Positions 1 to 12,329 of a stretch of 64,000 nucleotides of DNA are shown here, piece by piece (within the stretch, counting starts at the first letter, position 1; every line of letters begins with the position of its first letter). Below the pieces are notes generated by a model. That model searched no databases, had not been told where the DNA came from, and saw only the letters and a program-made list of their open reading frames with translations. Both the position numbers and the translations under genes were made by a program. The stretch is from Lycorma delicatula (Eukaryota > Arthropoda > Insecta > Hemiptera > Fulgoridae): the NCBI RefSeq assembly GCF_047948215.1, contig NC_134465.1, forward strand, positions 12,810,522 through 12,874,521, written 5' to 3'.

Positions 1-968
1 TGTATTATTTTAGATTGTTGCTCAACAGCTAGCAAATCTGATATGCTCTGACAATTCAGGGTGTATTATTTTAGATTATTGCTCAAAGCTAGACTCTGAC
101 AATTCAGGGTGTATTATTTTAGATTGTTGCTCAACAGCTAGCAAATCTGATATGCTCTGACAATTCAGGGTGTATTATTTTAGATTATTGCTCAAAGCTA
201 GACTCTGACAATTCAGGGTATATTATTTTAGATTGTTGCTCAACAGCTAGCAAATCTGATATGCTCTGACAATTCAGGGTGTATTATTTTAGATTGTTGC
301 TCAACAGCTAGCAAATCTGATATGCTCTGACAATTCAGGGTGTATTATTTTAGATTATTGCTCAAAGCTAGACTCTGACAATTCAGGGTATATTATTTTA
401 GATTGTTGCTCAACAGCTAGCAAATCTGATATGCTCTGACAATTCAGGGTGTATTATTTTAGATTGTTGCTCAACAGCTAGCAAATCTGATATGCTCTGA
501 CAATTCAGGGTGTATTATTTTAGATTATTGCTCAAAGCTAGACTCTGACAATTCAGGGTATATTATTTTAGATTGTTGCTCAACAGCTAGCAAATCTGAT
601 ATGCTCTGACAATTCAGGGTGTATTATTTTAGATTGTTGCTCAACAGCTAGCAAATCTGATATGCTCTGACAATTCAGGGTGTATTATTTTAGATTGTTG
701 CTCAACAGCTAGCAAATCTGATATGCTCTGACAATTCAGGGTGTATTATTTTAGATTGTTGCTCAACAGCTAGCAAATCTGATATGCTCTGACAATTCAG
801 GGTGTATTATTTTAGATTGTTACTCAACAGCTAGCAAATCTGATATGTTCTGAAACAGTTCAGGGTGTATATTATTTCAACTTTTTCCTTAACTGGTAGG
901 AGATTCGATGTGCTCTTGCACAGTTCGGGGTGTATTATTCACATCTTAGCTTATCAGGTACCAAATAT
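1..968. repeat. Minisatellite array, left copy (61/48-bp units)
   Basis: Tandem array already in progress at base 1. The long unit A is 61 bp. The short unit B is 48 bp and looks like A with 13 bp removed. A variant of A beginning TATATT almost always follows B, so units are ordered A*-A-B, a 170-bp higher-order repeat seen at 219-388 and 389-558 and begun again at 559. Clean A units run to about 863. Two strongly diverged units, recognisable by CAGTTCAGGG or CAGTTCGGGG, mark the right edge to about 968. The left edge lies outside the window. No coding potential was seen. Confidence 0.95.
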
Positions 969-2548
969 GATACAAAATTATTTTAATTATAATTCTTGAT
1001 TACAAATTGACATTGTAAATATCTATGTTGTATGCAATGAATAGTTCTAGCAAGTGCACGGTACATAAAGCATTCGTACCGCGTCAACCGCGTCGCGACC
1101 GTATTTCATCATCCCGATATCGTTCATCGGGTTTCGGTTGGGGGGGCTGTGTACATAAATGTGTTTATATATTGGGGGGTGATATATAAATATGTTAATG
1201 TTAGAAATAGTTTATTTATAATATTTATAGTTATTCTGTGTTTATTATGTTTCTTTGTCTTTTCAGCTCATCACTTCACTACCAGCGGCTGAAGTCCTCC
1301 TTATAAATCAATTTACATTTTTTTTTTTTTTTATTACATCACCTAAAAATTCCTCTTGTAGTTTAAATTGCTTTATACAATTTTTTTGAAATATTAATGA
1401 GTAGGTTTTTAAAATTATCCTTTTTATAAATTATTTAAATTTTATTAATTTCATTGACAAAATTAATCATTTAAAAAAGTTCAAGAAATTTAAAAAATAC
1501 GTAAAGATATAGAGGCAATTTCTTAATTAACTGTAGCTTTTAAATCTGGTTATATATTTATTTTTATATATATATATTTTTTATATTTATTATATTACAT
1601 AAGCTATTCCTTAAATTTTTTTTGGTAGATGTTAATCAAATTGAAGGTTAGAGCATATTTATATCTAATTACAGTTTTAAAAATTTTTTATTTTATTTGA
1701 AAGATTTTAAATTTTGAATACCCCCTTTGCTTTCCCAATCAGCGTTCAGCCACCTGCTTCAAAGAAGATGCATGCTTGCATGTTAGTTTAATTTTTTCAA
1801 ACCAGGGTCAGCTGATTTTAGAGGTGCCATAATAAATTATTTAATTTTTTTCGCTAAGTTTTTTATTAAAAAAATTAACTTACACAAGTAGAATGATTAT
1901 TTGAAAAAATTCATCTAGCTTAACAGTAATCCAAATTACTTCAAAATTTAATCAATTTTATATGTAATATATTTGCCTTTCATATTAAAAAGGTATGAAC
2001 TGATTCTGGTTTTTAGTATGTAATTATTTTATCTTATATAACATATTTTGAAATTGTGGGGGAAATAAGTGATTGGTGTAAATAAAGTGTGAAATTGAAG
2101 TGCGATCAAGATTAAAGTGTGAAATTGACGTTATCTTCCTCACAACAAAAATTTACAAACTATAAATAAAAATAAGACTTGAAATAATACAGATTACCAG
2201 GTTATATTCAACATCTCATCAACTTTTCACTTCATCCTGCGTCCTATATCTTCAGAGTACCAGATCGATCGATTCTTTCAGCTGCTCGATGGATTTGATC
2301 CTTGGATTAGCCATGGTGATGAATGTAAAGCTGTGTACACAAATGGTAAAATATTAAGGTACTACTAATTCTTTACTACATCATATATATTTCCTAATAA
2401 TACTAGTATTTATTAAAAGACTCCATCCATTTATGTAATGTTTAGCTTCAGTTAGAGCAACCAAGAAATGGAGCTACTCACTCTGTGGCTTCAACCAGCC
2501 ACTATCACTTTCCTTGTACCAGGGGCCAAGGCCAGGGTCAGGGCTTTA
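969..2548. other. AT-rich stretch without a recognised gene
   Basis: Low-complexity AT-rich DNA with poly-T and TA tracts. A CG-rich island at about 1060-1160 carries two small stem-loops and is the only compositional break. At 2250-2346 there is a short open stretch ending in a GT-like donor, and its reverse strand reads a short peptide beginning MANPRIKSIEQL before a stop. I do not recognise either one. A second copy lies at about 52863-54432. Confidence 0.6.
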
Positions 2549-2820
2549 CCCCACCCGGTCTAGTCTAGTGGTTAACTCATCATTGCAAATCAAATGATTT
2601 CAAAGTCGACAGTTCTAAGGTTCAAATCCTAGTAGACTTTTAAATGGATTTGAATACTAGATTGTGGATATCGGCATTCTTTCACGGTAGGGTTTCAATT
2701 AACCACACATTTCAAGAACGGTCAACATGATACTGAACAAAACTACACTTAATTTGCATTCATACATATCATCCTCTTAAGTAATACCTTATGGTGGTTC
2801 CCTAGGCTAAACAGAAAAAG
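2549..2820 (+). repeat. tRNA-derived SINE, copy 1 (old)
   Basis: The head contains GGTCTAGTCTAGTGG (box A-like, with a small internal duplication) and GGTTCAAATCC (box B). The body contains GGATTTGAATACTAGAT and TTTCAATTAACCACACAT, both shared with all other copies here. The tail is GGCTAAACAGAAAAAGG. It is more diverged than the copies at 39889 and 49913, so it is an older insertion. The same insertion is present in the duplicate at 54433. Confidence 0.9.
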
Positions 2821-3084
2821 GTATTAGTTTAGACCCCAGTTTACATCATTGATAGGTAACTTTCTTTTTTGATACTGCAGTTACTTTTATTTCTTACTTT
2901 TATAAAAATTTTAGGTAGATCTGACATAAAATGTCATGCGCAGCACAGAAAGTTTGTGTGGCAAATTACAATATAAATGCAATAAAAGAAACATCAGTAT
3001 AATAAAAAGCAGAAACTTAGTACACATATCAAGAAATACCATTATCTGGTCAATGCTTAATTTGTCTCTGATATATATATTTTA

Positions 3085-3468
3085 TTTGAAATATAAACCA
3101 CCAAAACACAGTAATTACATAAGTTAAACTTGCCATATTAATTTCCATTGACTGTTAATACAGATTGAAGATGCAAGGTACTATGAAAAATACCTCATTT
3201 CATAGTACCTTGCATCTTCAATCTGAATTAAATTCTATTTTTATTACATTAAAACTTATTCTTTTTAATGAGTTCTCTTTTTTAACATAAATTATAATGT
3301 TAATTGTGAAATTTTAAATGATATTATGAACATAAATGTAGTTGTGAAAATATTTATAATGAAAAAAAATACAAATCAATTAAAAAGAATTAGTTATAAT
3401 TTAATACCAACTGAAGATGCAAGATACTGCACAAACTGGTTATTGGAAATAAATAAGGTAAGTATAAC
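3085..3468 (+). repeat. Short dispersed repeat with inverted ends and an IPTED-encoding segment
   Basis: The left part (about 3088-3145) matches 19597-19655 closely. The right part encodes LIPTEDARYCTNWLLEINK and runs straight into GGTAAGTATAAC; the copy at 19711-19773 encodes SIPTEDPAKIVLDINM and runs into GGTAAGTTTAAC. The ends near 3114 (GTTAAACTTGCC) and 3468 are imperfect inverted repeats. Sequence outside the inverted ends on the left is also shared, so the true borders are unclear. It could be a MITE or a copied exon with its splice donor. Contains the hairpin at 3161-3225. Confidence 0.55.
3161..3225. repeat. Perfect hairpin, 28-bp arms, 9-nt loop
   Basis: Arm 3161-3188 is the exact reverse complement of 3198-3225, with AATACCTCA as loop. 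The arm sequence (core GAAGATGCAAGGTACTATG) resembles the nearby 3413-3429 segment GAAGATGCAAGATACTG. Conserved without change in the second copy at 55045-55109. Confidence 0.95.
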
Positions 3469-3519
3469 TAATCTAATTACTGTGTTTAAGTGGTTTATAT
3501 TTCATATAATGTTAAATTT

Positions 3520-3521
<2 letters not shown>

Positions 3522-3568
<47 letters not shown>
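3522..3568. repeat. TA microsatellite
   Basis: Uninterrupted AT dinucleotides. The equivalent tract in the second copy (about 55408-55424) is about 28 bp shorter and accounts for the change of offset between copies. Confidence 0.95.
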
Positions 3569-3571
<3 letters not shown>

Positions 3572-3599
3572 ATTTTTATTTATGAATTTTGTTAGTTAG

Positions 3600-5060
3600 A
3601 GCAATGAAACTTCATAAGCTTACTATGTACATTTCTTGGCTTATGATATTTCAGGAAGACTGTTATTCATATTTTTATTTTAACCTTCCTAATAATATTT
3701 TGAGTATTTATCAGTTAGCAGTACATCACTTGATTTTTTCATCATTGTTAATAAAATTGAAATGCAATATATAATTAAACTAAATTATTCTTTTTGTTGA
3801 CAACAATCATTTGTTTATAATGTAAAGAATAGTCATGAAAAGCAATTGGATTTGAGAGATTTCATAATGTAAAATGAATGAAATAAGAATCAAACTATTG
3901 TCGTTACAGTCATCTTTTCACTTGGATATCCCGAAACTTTTAATTATAATAAAAATGAATTTTATGTAAGTTTACAGATAGAGAGCAGGTTTTGATAGAT
4001 GAAACAAAGCGATATCTTCATTTAACGCATTATTTTAATAGAAGATATACTGTGTGAAAATTTAGAAGTGGTTTCACAAGTTTTTTTCTTTTTTGACAAG
4101 GAAATTCTGTTTAGTCCTTTATTGTTTTGCTTGCTTTGGCGATGAATCAATTGCCTGACAGCGGTTTTAAAATTGAATGAAACCATGCTCGCACCTCTTT
4201 GTCAAAATTTGTAGAATATACTTGCAAAGTAGATGGTACATAAATAAATATTTCATGAATTTTAAATACCAGAGCGATCAAAGCAAGTGGAAACCTACAT
4301 AAAATTGTGAAAATAATAAGAAAATAAATGATGCAGTTCATTCTATAAAAATATTAAGTATAATTTTAAAAAAATATATATATAAAAATTAGTAAAAGGA
4401 TCATGTGGTGTACAGACATCCTGTATCGATTTTTGTTACCGTTCAACATTATTCTTAGCTGAAAATTTTAGCTCGGCCAAACCGGTTCATATAACACACA
4501 TTCCTGTATGTGATATAGATCTGTTACCATCTATGTCGGTGAATCTTAATTCAGAATAATTTTTTTGCTTCTATTCTTGGTAAAAGCGTTCTGATCTTGT
4601 ACGAGAGGAATCCCTGCTGCCTTAAAAGGGGCTTAGAATTTCTTTGAGCGAGTTGTCTTGTTTAGCAATCCTTGTAGATTACGCCTTTCTAACCTCCACT
4701 TTATTCCTTTATTTTCTTCCACCTTGATCTATTAGAATGGTGTTTTTCAATGATTTCTCACTGGATATCTAACGATGTCGGAGATGTAAAAAATTCAGTG
4801 TTCTTGGTATCTATCTAGTCTGGAATAGGGTAAAGATTTTCTTATGTACCTACCTAGCTAGCGATTCTATTTCTGTAAAAAATGTCTATATAAATAGTTC
4901 TACCAGGCTAAATATTTAAGGAGTAAAAATGGACCATCTAATCATTCCTAATAAATATTTTTGTTAGAAAAAGGTCAATGTTATCATAAATGAAATGAAT
5001 TTATTAACTAAAACAAAACTATATTAATTTCACAACTGCTAATTGAATTTGTTTTATTTT
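3600..5060. other. AT-rich stretch, nothing recognised
   Basis: No supported gene. Open frames here are short and lack family motifs or codon structure. A segment near 4470-4900 has more balanced composition but no reading frame I can assign. Duplicated at about 55460-56916. Confidence 0.5.
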
Positions 5061-5069
5061 CTTTTGTTT

Positions 5070-5723
5070 CAGGTAACTCAACGGTTCATTTAATAACCTA
5101 AGGGAGAGCTGCCATGTAAGTGGCCCTCCTTACATTGTGGTACTCCCTTTTACTATAGGATAATTTTCTATTAAAGGTACTTACTTTTGTTATTATTGTT
5201 TCATATTATAAATTTCCATGTTATTATTAAGTTGTGTAGTTTTTAAGTTGACAGTAATATTCTGATAAAATCGCGGTAGGTCCCAACTCCCAGTAGGGTC
5301 CCCTGATAGGAACTTTCCTGTAGGGAATTTTTTATGTGTACTTTTGTGTATGTTTCTGTTTCAGGTTCAACATAAATTTTACATTAAAATTACTTAGATA
5401 AGCAATGTAGATTAAGTTTATGAAAGTATATGTAAAGTTTTGTATATGTTTTTCAGGTACAATATTATTATGTATGTTTTTCAGGTAGATATTATTTTAT
5501 TATTACTTAGTTAAGTCGCGTTCGCGATCCCAATCCCTAATAGGATCCCAGTAGGTTTCCCCATTGATAGAATATGATATTTTCAATGTATTTGTGTTGC
5601 ATGGTTAGGTCCAATTCCTATTTCATAAAGGGGGAGGTTTTTTAGTCGGTGAGAGCCCGACACTACCGTCTGTTGCGGGCACAGACGGTGGCTGACACAG
5701 CTTTTCCCTCCTCCTACGCAAAA

Positions 5724-5754
<31 letters not shown>
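5070..5754 (+). mobile_element. 3' end of a non-LTR retrotransposon with poly(A) tail
   Basis: A moderately GC-richer block with repeated TAGGTCCCAACTCCCAGTAGG / CCCAATCCCTAATAGGATCC-like phrases leads to TAGTCGGTGAGAGCCCGAC, a short stem, and then ends in about 30 A residues (5725-5754). A related tail occurs at 37961-38062 (TAGTCGGTGAAAGCCCGAC, then poly(A)). This is the form expected of a 5'-truncated LINE 3' UTR. The 5' border is uncertain and no clear target-site duplication was found. Duplicated at about 56926-57609. Confidence 0.6.
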
Positions 5755-5756
<2 letters not shown>

Positions 5757-6359
5757 AACAATTCATATTATGTACATTATTAATCTTTTTGACAAGTGAT
5801 TTTGAGTTGTAGTTGCTGTACTGGGAGTACTTTCAAACTCATGGAAGTTGTGAGAAAAAAAATGGTTCCTGATTACTCAAATGTAATGTTGAAGGTGTAA
5901 AATGGAATATGGAAGCTAAAGAAAATTTTAGTTAAAATGACTATCACCGTAGTTTCAAATCTGGATTGAAGAAAGGTGAGTATCATAAATGACTAACAGA
6001 ATTTTTAAAATGCAGCAAAACATGTATATTTAGAATCGTACATAGTGATTTTAACAAATTTTGGGTGCTGAATTCAAAACTTATAAATTTTGTGTAATAC
6101 ATTGCACTTATAGATACATAAGATTTATTTACCAATAAATGCACAATCTGTGTGATAACAATATTTCAAAAGAGTTATTATTTATGTGTATTCATTTACA
6201 ATTTGTTTAAATCAGCTAAATTTTTGTTTGTTCAAACACAAATGAATTGAAATATGTTCAATACAGTTTTTAAATGTTTAAATCATCTGAACTGAATTTT
6301 TAAAATTTGTTGACAAATTTGTACAATGTTTGATCAGTTTCTCTAAATAAAAACAAACA

Positions 6360-8076
6360 ATAGCAGTCAATCATTCTAGCATCCCATCTTCCTTGGTACA
6401 CTAATGCTGCACGGTCAGAATATCCTGACGGAAATGGTCTCCCTGCTCATCACTGACAGAGCCCAAATTTTCAGGATAAAAGTCTAGGTGGGAGTGTAAG
6501 AAATGAATTTTTACATACTAAATCTTTCTACAGAAAGATTGTAGTTGTTTTAACAGTTTATTAACCAAAAAAATTTAGTTTTATCTTTTGTATTGCCTAA
6601 AAAACACCAATAATGTCTCTGAAGGACTTCCATGCAGCTAATGCACATTCACTAAGTTATCCTCAAATGTTAAATCCTTAAGCATTTTGATTTGTGGATT
6701 GATAAATGTACTCTCCTTGAACTTACAATCACTCAATTTAGGAAAACTTATTGTTAAATGATTAAATCCTCATCCATCTTGGTGTTTTTCATTGGTCCAA
6801 TTGTAATGTGAAATTGTGATTGTATGATCTTACCACTCTTAATTAATGATAAATTCTTTACATTTTTTTCACCAGGCATAAAGTTCTGCTGGAATGGCCA
6901 GTTCTTTACTTAGTAAGACCTTTTGTACCATGCCTAGTCCAAAAACAAAGAAAAACAATATTTTGTAAACCCTCCTTGTAAAGCAGGAAGTAAAGCACAA
7001 CTTTCAAATCACTGCAAACTTGCCACAAATGCTCTTTGTATTTTATCGCTTCTAATACTGATGCCACATTTTCATACATTTCCTTCATGTAGACTGCATG
7101 AGCTAATGGAACGGATGTCTGTTTGTAACCATTACCTTATAAAACTGCTTTCATGCTAACTTAGTAGTCAATAAAAAAAGCCATTCTTCAGGAACATGCT
7201 GAATTCCAAGCTCTTTCATCAGGGCATCGACATCAGTACAAATGCGCAATGAACTCCTCATAGTAAAGTGGGTTGAATAAGTTTTATTTCGTGTTACAAA
7301 CACAGTAAATTTTGTTTTTTCTGCCAAAAGATTCAACTGTTGTAGTCTAGATGTCAAGACGTTCAGCTTTCTGCTTTAATAACTTTAAATCACAAACTAT
7401 ATCATTAAGTTCATATTGTTGAATTAAGTGAGGTCTCATCGGATACAGGAAGAAATTTTTCAACATCCACTACATTTTCAGATTGTTTTTCTAAAAATGT
7501 TGGATTAGATGGTGGTACAGGTATAGGTAACTCCTATCCCCCATTTCGTACCAGCTTTGGACCTGAAGATACATCTGTATATTTTATGAACTTTCTTTTT
7601 TTGAATGAAAATCCAAATATATTTGTCATACAAAAGTAGCAGTGTGAAGTGTTACAAACCATCAGTACAGTAAATAGGAGGACTTGTTGTTTCCCCTTCA
7701 ACCATTCGGTTACTGAGCACGATATAGAAATAACATGAGGCACCCAGATTTCATCCCTGGATGCGCAATCAAAATAAAATTTATAGGCAGTTTTTATCGA
7801 TTCATGAGTAAGTCTTTCTTTGAGATTTATGCATAAATTTACCTCTAATGAAACAATAATTGTCTGGCTGATTTGAGCATCCAAAAAGTTTTTCAGAGGC
7901 CAATAGGAAATAAAAATGAGAAAAAGTCTCTTCAGTATTATAAAGAATTTATGAAAATATAGCAAAACAATAATAACTGTGTGAACACAACACACATTAT
8001 AGACAATTGAAGCTAGACTGAATAAAATTTTAAGCTCTGTAGTAGGCAACAACAGATAACTGTATGATGTCATCAT
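6360..8076 (-). pseudogene. Decayed member of a multicopy invertebrate protein family of unknown function
   Basis: Read on the minus strand from 8076 to about 6360, conceptual fragments line up in order with a large uncharacterised protein family that I recall as multicopy in aphids and Hydra. N-terminal: WVPH then C-containing segment, then HCYFCMTNIFGFS followed by a YPD-like IKYTDV (7534-7770). Middle: LRICTDVDALMKELG and PEEWLFLL (7151-7357). Then MKEMYENVASVLEAIKYKEH, LWQVCSDLKVV and a degraded FLCFW segment (6906-7088). C-terminal: FLGNTKDK, then ILGSVSDEQGDHFRQDI (about 6420-6640). Several frameshifts and stops separate the pieces, so it is not functional. No catalytic domain is assigned to this family by me. 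Family identification is from memory of conserved motifs, not a search. Confidence 0.6.
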
Positions 8077-11000
8077 ACATGTCTACTTCTCATGATACAT
8101 TGCCATTTTGTGGGACTTGCATGTCGTCTCTTGTCGCATTCAATCTTTTGTTTATGGCAAATGACTATAATTATTTTATTGATTTACATTTTCAAGGTAC
8201 AATTTCATCCTAAGTAACTAGAAATAAAAAATAATTATCATAACAGCTGCGGTTCTTCTATTATGTTTTAAAATAAATATTTAAACATCAATCAGGTTTA
8301 AGGTAATTCTTGATTACAAAACATTGTTCAGCTGTTCTTATGCAATTTTAGGACAAATTAAGAAAAACTGCCAAGTTTTACTTTAGTAAAAATCTAAAGC
8401 TATCATGAAAAGTCCATTCTCCACAATGTATAGACAAATATGGCATCATGTACATGAATGAATTTTGGTAAGAAAAAAAACAGTGTCTAAATATTTTGTT
8501 ATTTAGATCATATATCTTATAAACATATCTGCACTACACTTTTCCCTAAAAATGCTCCACTCTCGGGCACTTGTTGCACTACAACACCAACTTTTGTAGA
8601 AATGATTTTAGAAATCCACCACCCATCCATTTTTGAACCCCTTGTTTGTTTCAATATACTGATTAACAGACAAATCTTTATCTTAATAAAGAGATTGTAT
8701 TCAAGCAGTGTCTAAACAATAGGAGTAACAATAAAAATCTCCAACTTGAACCGACAACTAAAACCTTTGAGTGGCCTTTAGTGTAAGGTTATGCGTTTTC
8801 ATTCAGAAGAATAATCACCATTGTGAGCAGTTTGCACGGTTTGATTTGTCCAAACTCCTTCAATTAATAATAAGATTCTGATGTTGCTGCAGTCCCAAGT
8901 TCCATGAATTCTGCTAGTAGATTCTTTTGTTCCAAAAATATTGTGACAATCATTTTTTAGTTCAATAATATCATTTGAATCTGTTTGGCTTGTTTCTCTC
9001 TAATTTTCTGGCATCATGACTATGTCTCTCATAATATTATTATAAACATGAGATTGTAATCTACAGATTTTAGTTTCACTGTATGCTTGCTCACAAAAAA
9101 TGAATTGCAAAACACATCTCACAGTTGGAAACAGAGATATCAACATGTCTTTCATCAATTGCTCCTTTACCAGCACTAAACAGAATGAACAATTGATTAA
9201 ATTATAAATTCCTGATCTGTGACTTCTGTGTTATAAAAGTCACGCAAGATATAAATGATACCATATAAAGTTGATATCTTTACATTTATGATGACACTAT
9301 ATAACAATTCAATGTCATGAACAGAATAAAAGCGCCAATTTCAAGGCTGAATATCATCTATAGTTTAGTCAGCTTCGTGCTGGTATGCAATAATTTTTGA
9401 GGGAAAGGCATCTGAAAAACAATTAAAATATCCATTTACCTCAGCAAGCCTAACTTGTGATGTGAGTTTTTATTAAGACTGGCTCAGCGTTTTTTTGGAA
9501 ATAGATATGTGTCATGTCAGGTTATCTGTTGAGTGACTCCTTCAGAGACATAAAAATATTAATTATTATTATTATGAACTAGACTCCTTGAGTCGATTGG
9601 AATCCCTTATTCCTCAAATAGGAATCTATATTCCATGAATATAGATTACATCTTTGAGTTTTATATTTGATAAAATTCTGGATAAATCTCTTAGGCTGAG
9701 GCAATAGCTACTTTCTTAATGGCCCCTTAACAGAGTGATATCTCTTTGCTTATGAGACTTATATCGCAGGCAAATTATTATATTAAAAGCACAACAGACT
9801 ACACTTAGATGTCTTGATGAATTAATGTACACTTCTTATAATTTAATTCACCAAATTTCTTCATAACAAAAAATATAAAATTAAATTTTATAATTTATTG
9901 GTGGATTGAATTATGTGTGAACTAAATATCATTAAACTAAAAATTATACTAATACAACTTATAGACTTGTCTGTTACTTATTTATAATAATTTAATAATA
10001 ATTAAACTGATAAGTTTTCTTTTTCAGTAATGTCAGATGGAGGACTTTTATCCCAGAATTTAATCATAAATAGAATTGTGATTTTCATCAAATTAGATTG
10101 GAGAGGAAACAGTAATTGGTGAGTTTTCTATTTAATTATTACAATATATAAAATGTGCAATACAATAAGTAAAAACCATTAAAAATTTAATGTAGAAAAG
10201 CGGTAACATCAATGTACATTTAAGAATGTTCAGCAGCTCTTATGGAGGGGAAGACCATGTGTAAGGAAAGATTAGAAGGGCTCTAACAAAAAGAAAAAAA
10301 GTTCCATAGGTGTTTTTTAAGTTGAGAGAAAACATTTAAAAGAATTACGAAAACTTGGGATTAACTCATTGACTCTTGATTCTACTAATCTTTATTTATT
10401 TTATTATAATATTTAAAGGCTTAGCTCTAAAAAGAGGCTTATGAATGTAATTAAATTCCATTGTATGAATAATAATTTGTCTTTAAGATCAATACAATAT
10501 TAGTAATAAAGCGATTAATTTGGATAACATCTAAAGTTTCAGGTTGTCTTTCAAATTACTTTATATAAGAGTTGAAGCATATCGTGGCAGATTTTAGTTT
10601 ATCTCTCAAAGAGAGAAATGATCTACTTAATTTTCATCAGAAAGTTTTTTATGTTTTTTGGGGTAACAGTGACATCTTTACTTTCACTGTTGGGAAATGA
10701 TATTTATAACCACCGATATTCTTATGCAGAATTTACAAAATTTGCTAGATTATTATAATTTTCAAATCATATAAAGACCACTTAGATTTTATTTTTTGAA
10801 TCAAGTGTTAAAAGAATAAAGCTCGCAGAGACGAAACCCCTTTAAATCATTAATTCACTTTCAGGCGTGATTTTTGATTGCAACTTTCCTGTAAATTATG
10901 GTAGTAAATAATTTACTTTATAATCCACTAAAAATTTCTGTACCTGCACTTACATGTAGTTTCTGCCTTAACTTAGTTTAAAATTATATTTCAATAAATG

Positions 11001-11790
11001 TCATTTTGTGATAATAAAATTCTTAACAGTTAAGCCAAAAAATATAATTTTAATAGAACATATGAGATGAAGAGGTAATCACTGAAAATTAATGTAATCA
11101 TTGCAGTTTATTTATTGACCAATAAAGAAAAATTCTATTTTAAATCAAACTTTTGGCATTTTGCAATGTTGTTCAGGAGAGGTACAGTGGGAAAGTTTCT
11201 GTTATCAAACCATAATTTCTAAAAAAAATAAACTCGCCTTACAGCTGCTGTTGGTGTAGTCTACAATCGGCATAAACTGTCACTTCCAATCTATTCTCAG
11301 CAATATCATATAAAATACACTTTCATGATTTATTACACCTTCAAATCTAACATTTGTCTCCGAGATCATCCTGTTATCATACAGCATTACTTTGTTCTTA
11401 GCACTATATTAAATTCTTAATCATATAAATTTATTACTTTTCATATTATACCTTAATATCTTTTGTGATAAAAAAGAAAACAAAAACACAAAAAAATGGG
11501 GATATAGTGGTTGTACTTTTAAAATATTGTTGCTATAAATTTATACATAAATTAAAATACAATACTATTGCAAAAAATAATTCCATTTTACAATTTAATT
11601 TAATCTTACCTGTAGTTATTCTATCTCTTTTTTTTTAGAGCTTAATTTATTGTTGAATTTACTACAAAATGAAGCTGTATTTGTCATATATCTACTAGTT
11701 TATCTGAAAATATAGCAAGTATAACAAATAATATTATCAAGATACCTCACAACTTACTAATGAGAAATAAATTTAAAAAAAAAAGGGACT
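8077..11790. other. AT-rich stretch, no supported gene
   Basis: Minus-strand fragments at about 8760-9130 have somewhat coding-like composition but several stops and no motif I recognise; they may be an upstream part of the pseudogene element at 6360-8076. At 10029-10120 a short ORF (MSDGGLLSQNLI..., ending SNW) sits between a polypyrimidine-AG and a GTGAG, giving an exon-like shape without known homology. The remainder is low-complexity AT. Duplicated at 59933-63650. Confidence 0.5.
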
Positions 11791-11796
11791 GATAAT

Positions 11797-11818
11797 ATAG
11801 ATAGATAGATAGATAGAA
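11797..11818. repeat. TAGA tetranucleotide microsatellite
   Basis: Five or so tandem TAGA units, present with nearly equal length at 63654-63676 in the second copy. Confidence 0.9.
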
Positions 11819-12329
11819 TAGTTGTTGGTAATAAATGGATTTTTATTCTGTTTTTCATATACTGAATCAGTTCTTAAAGTATGTTCTGTATTACCTATCC
11901 AAATGCTACTTGAACAGAGTAAGATGTGTATTATAACGTACTTAAAATATCATACTCAAATGCGTGATATAATTAAAGAAAATGTATATGTATATTGCTA
12001 TGTTTATTCTTGATAAATATTATTGTGCAGTGTACTGATGGGACAGCTTAACAGCAGATGTACTATTATACTGATAAGGTAATTTAATTTTTATATTTCC
12101 ATTAGCAAACACGTCTAACAAGATGTAGCAATTTCCCAGTTTTTGTAAAGTATTTTAAATTCTTTAAGATAAAACAATTTCATTTTCAATTTTCTGAAAT
12201 ATTTTTAAAACTACTTTGTAGCTGTGGTATCAGTATCGGAGGAGAAACTTTCTTTTCAAGTTGTACCTCACAAATTGTGAACAGGTAGTAGAAATTTTAT
12301 CTTTGACAAAAATGCACATGTAAATTTAG

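Larger units (their letters stand above)
1..12142. repeat. Left copy of long near-identical duplicated segment
   Basis: The whole segment recurs at about 51887-64000 in the same orientation, with offsets of 51884-51886 on the left, 51855-51856 in the middle and 51858 on the right. Differences seen by eye are microsatellite and homopolymer lengths plus a small number of substitutions and 1-bp indels. The left end is open because the window starts inside the array; the right end is open because the window stops inside the second copy. It may be a true tandem duplication or a retained second haplotype. Confidence 0.97.

Noticed and set aside
1..863. Regular repeats suggestive of a CRISPR array
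   Set aside because: Units are contiguous with no unique spacers, the monomers are 48 and 61 bp, and the surroundings are eukaryotic. It is a minisatellite.
4599..4610. GTACGAGAGGAA, identical to part of the 28S rRNA sarcin-ricin loop
   Set aside because: The match is only 12 bases; flanking sequence does not resemble rRNA.
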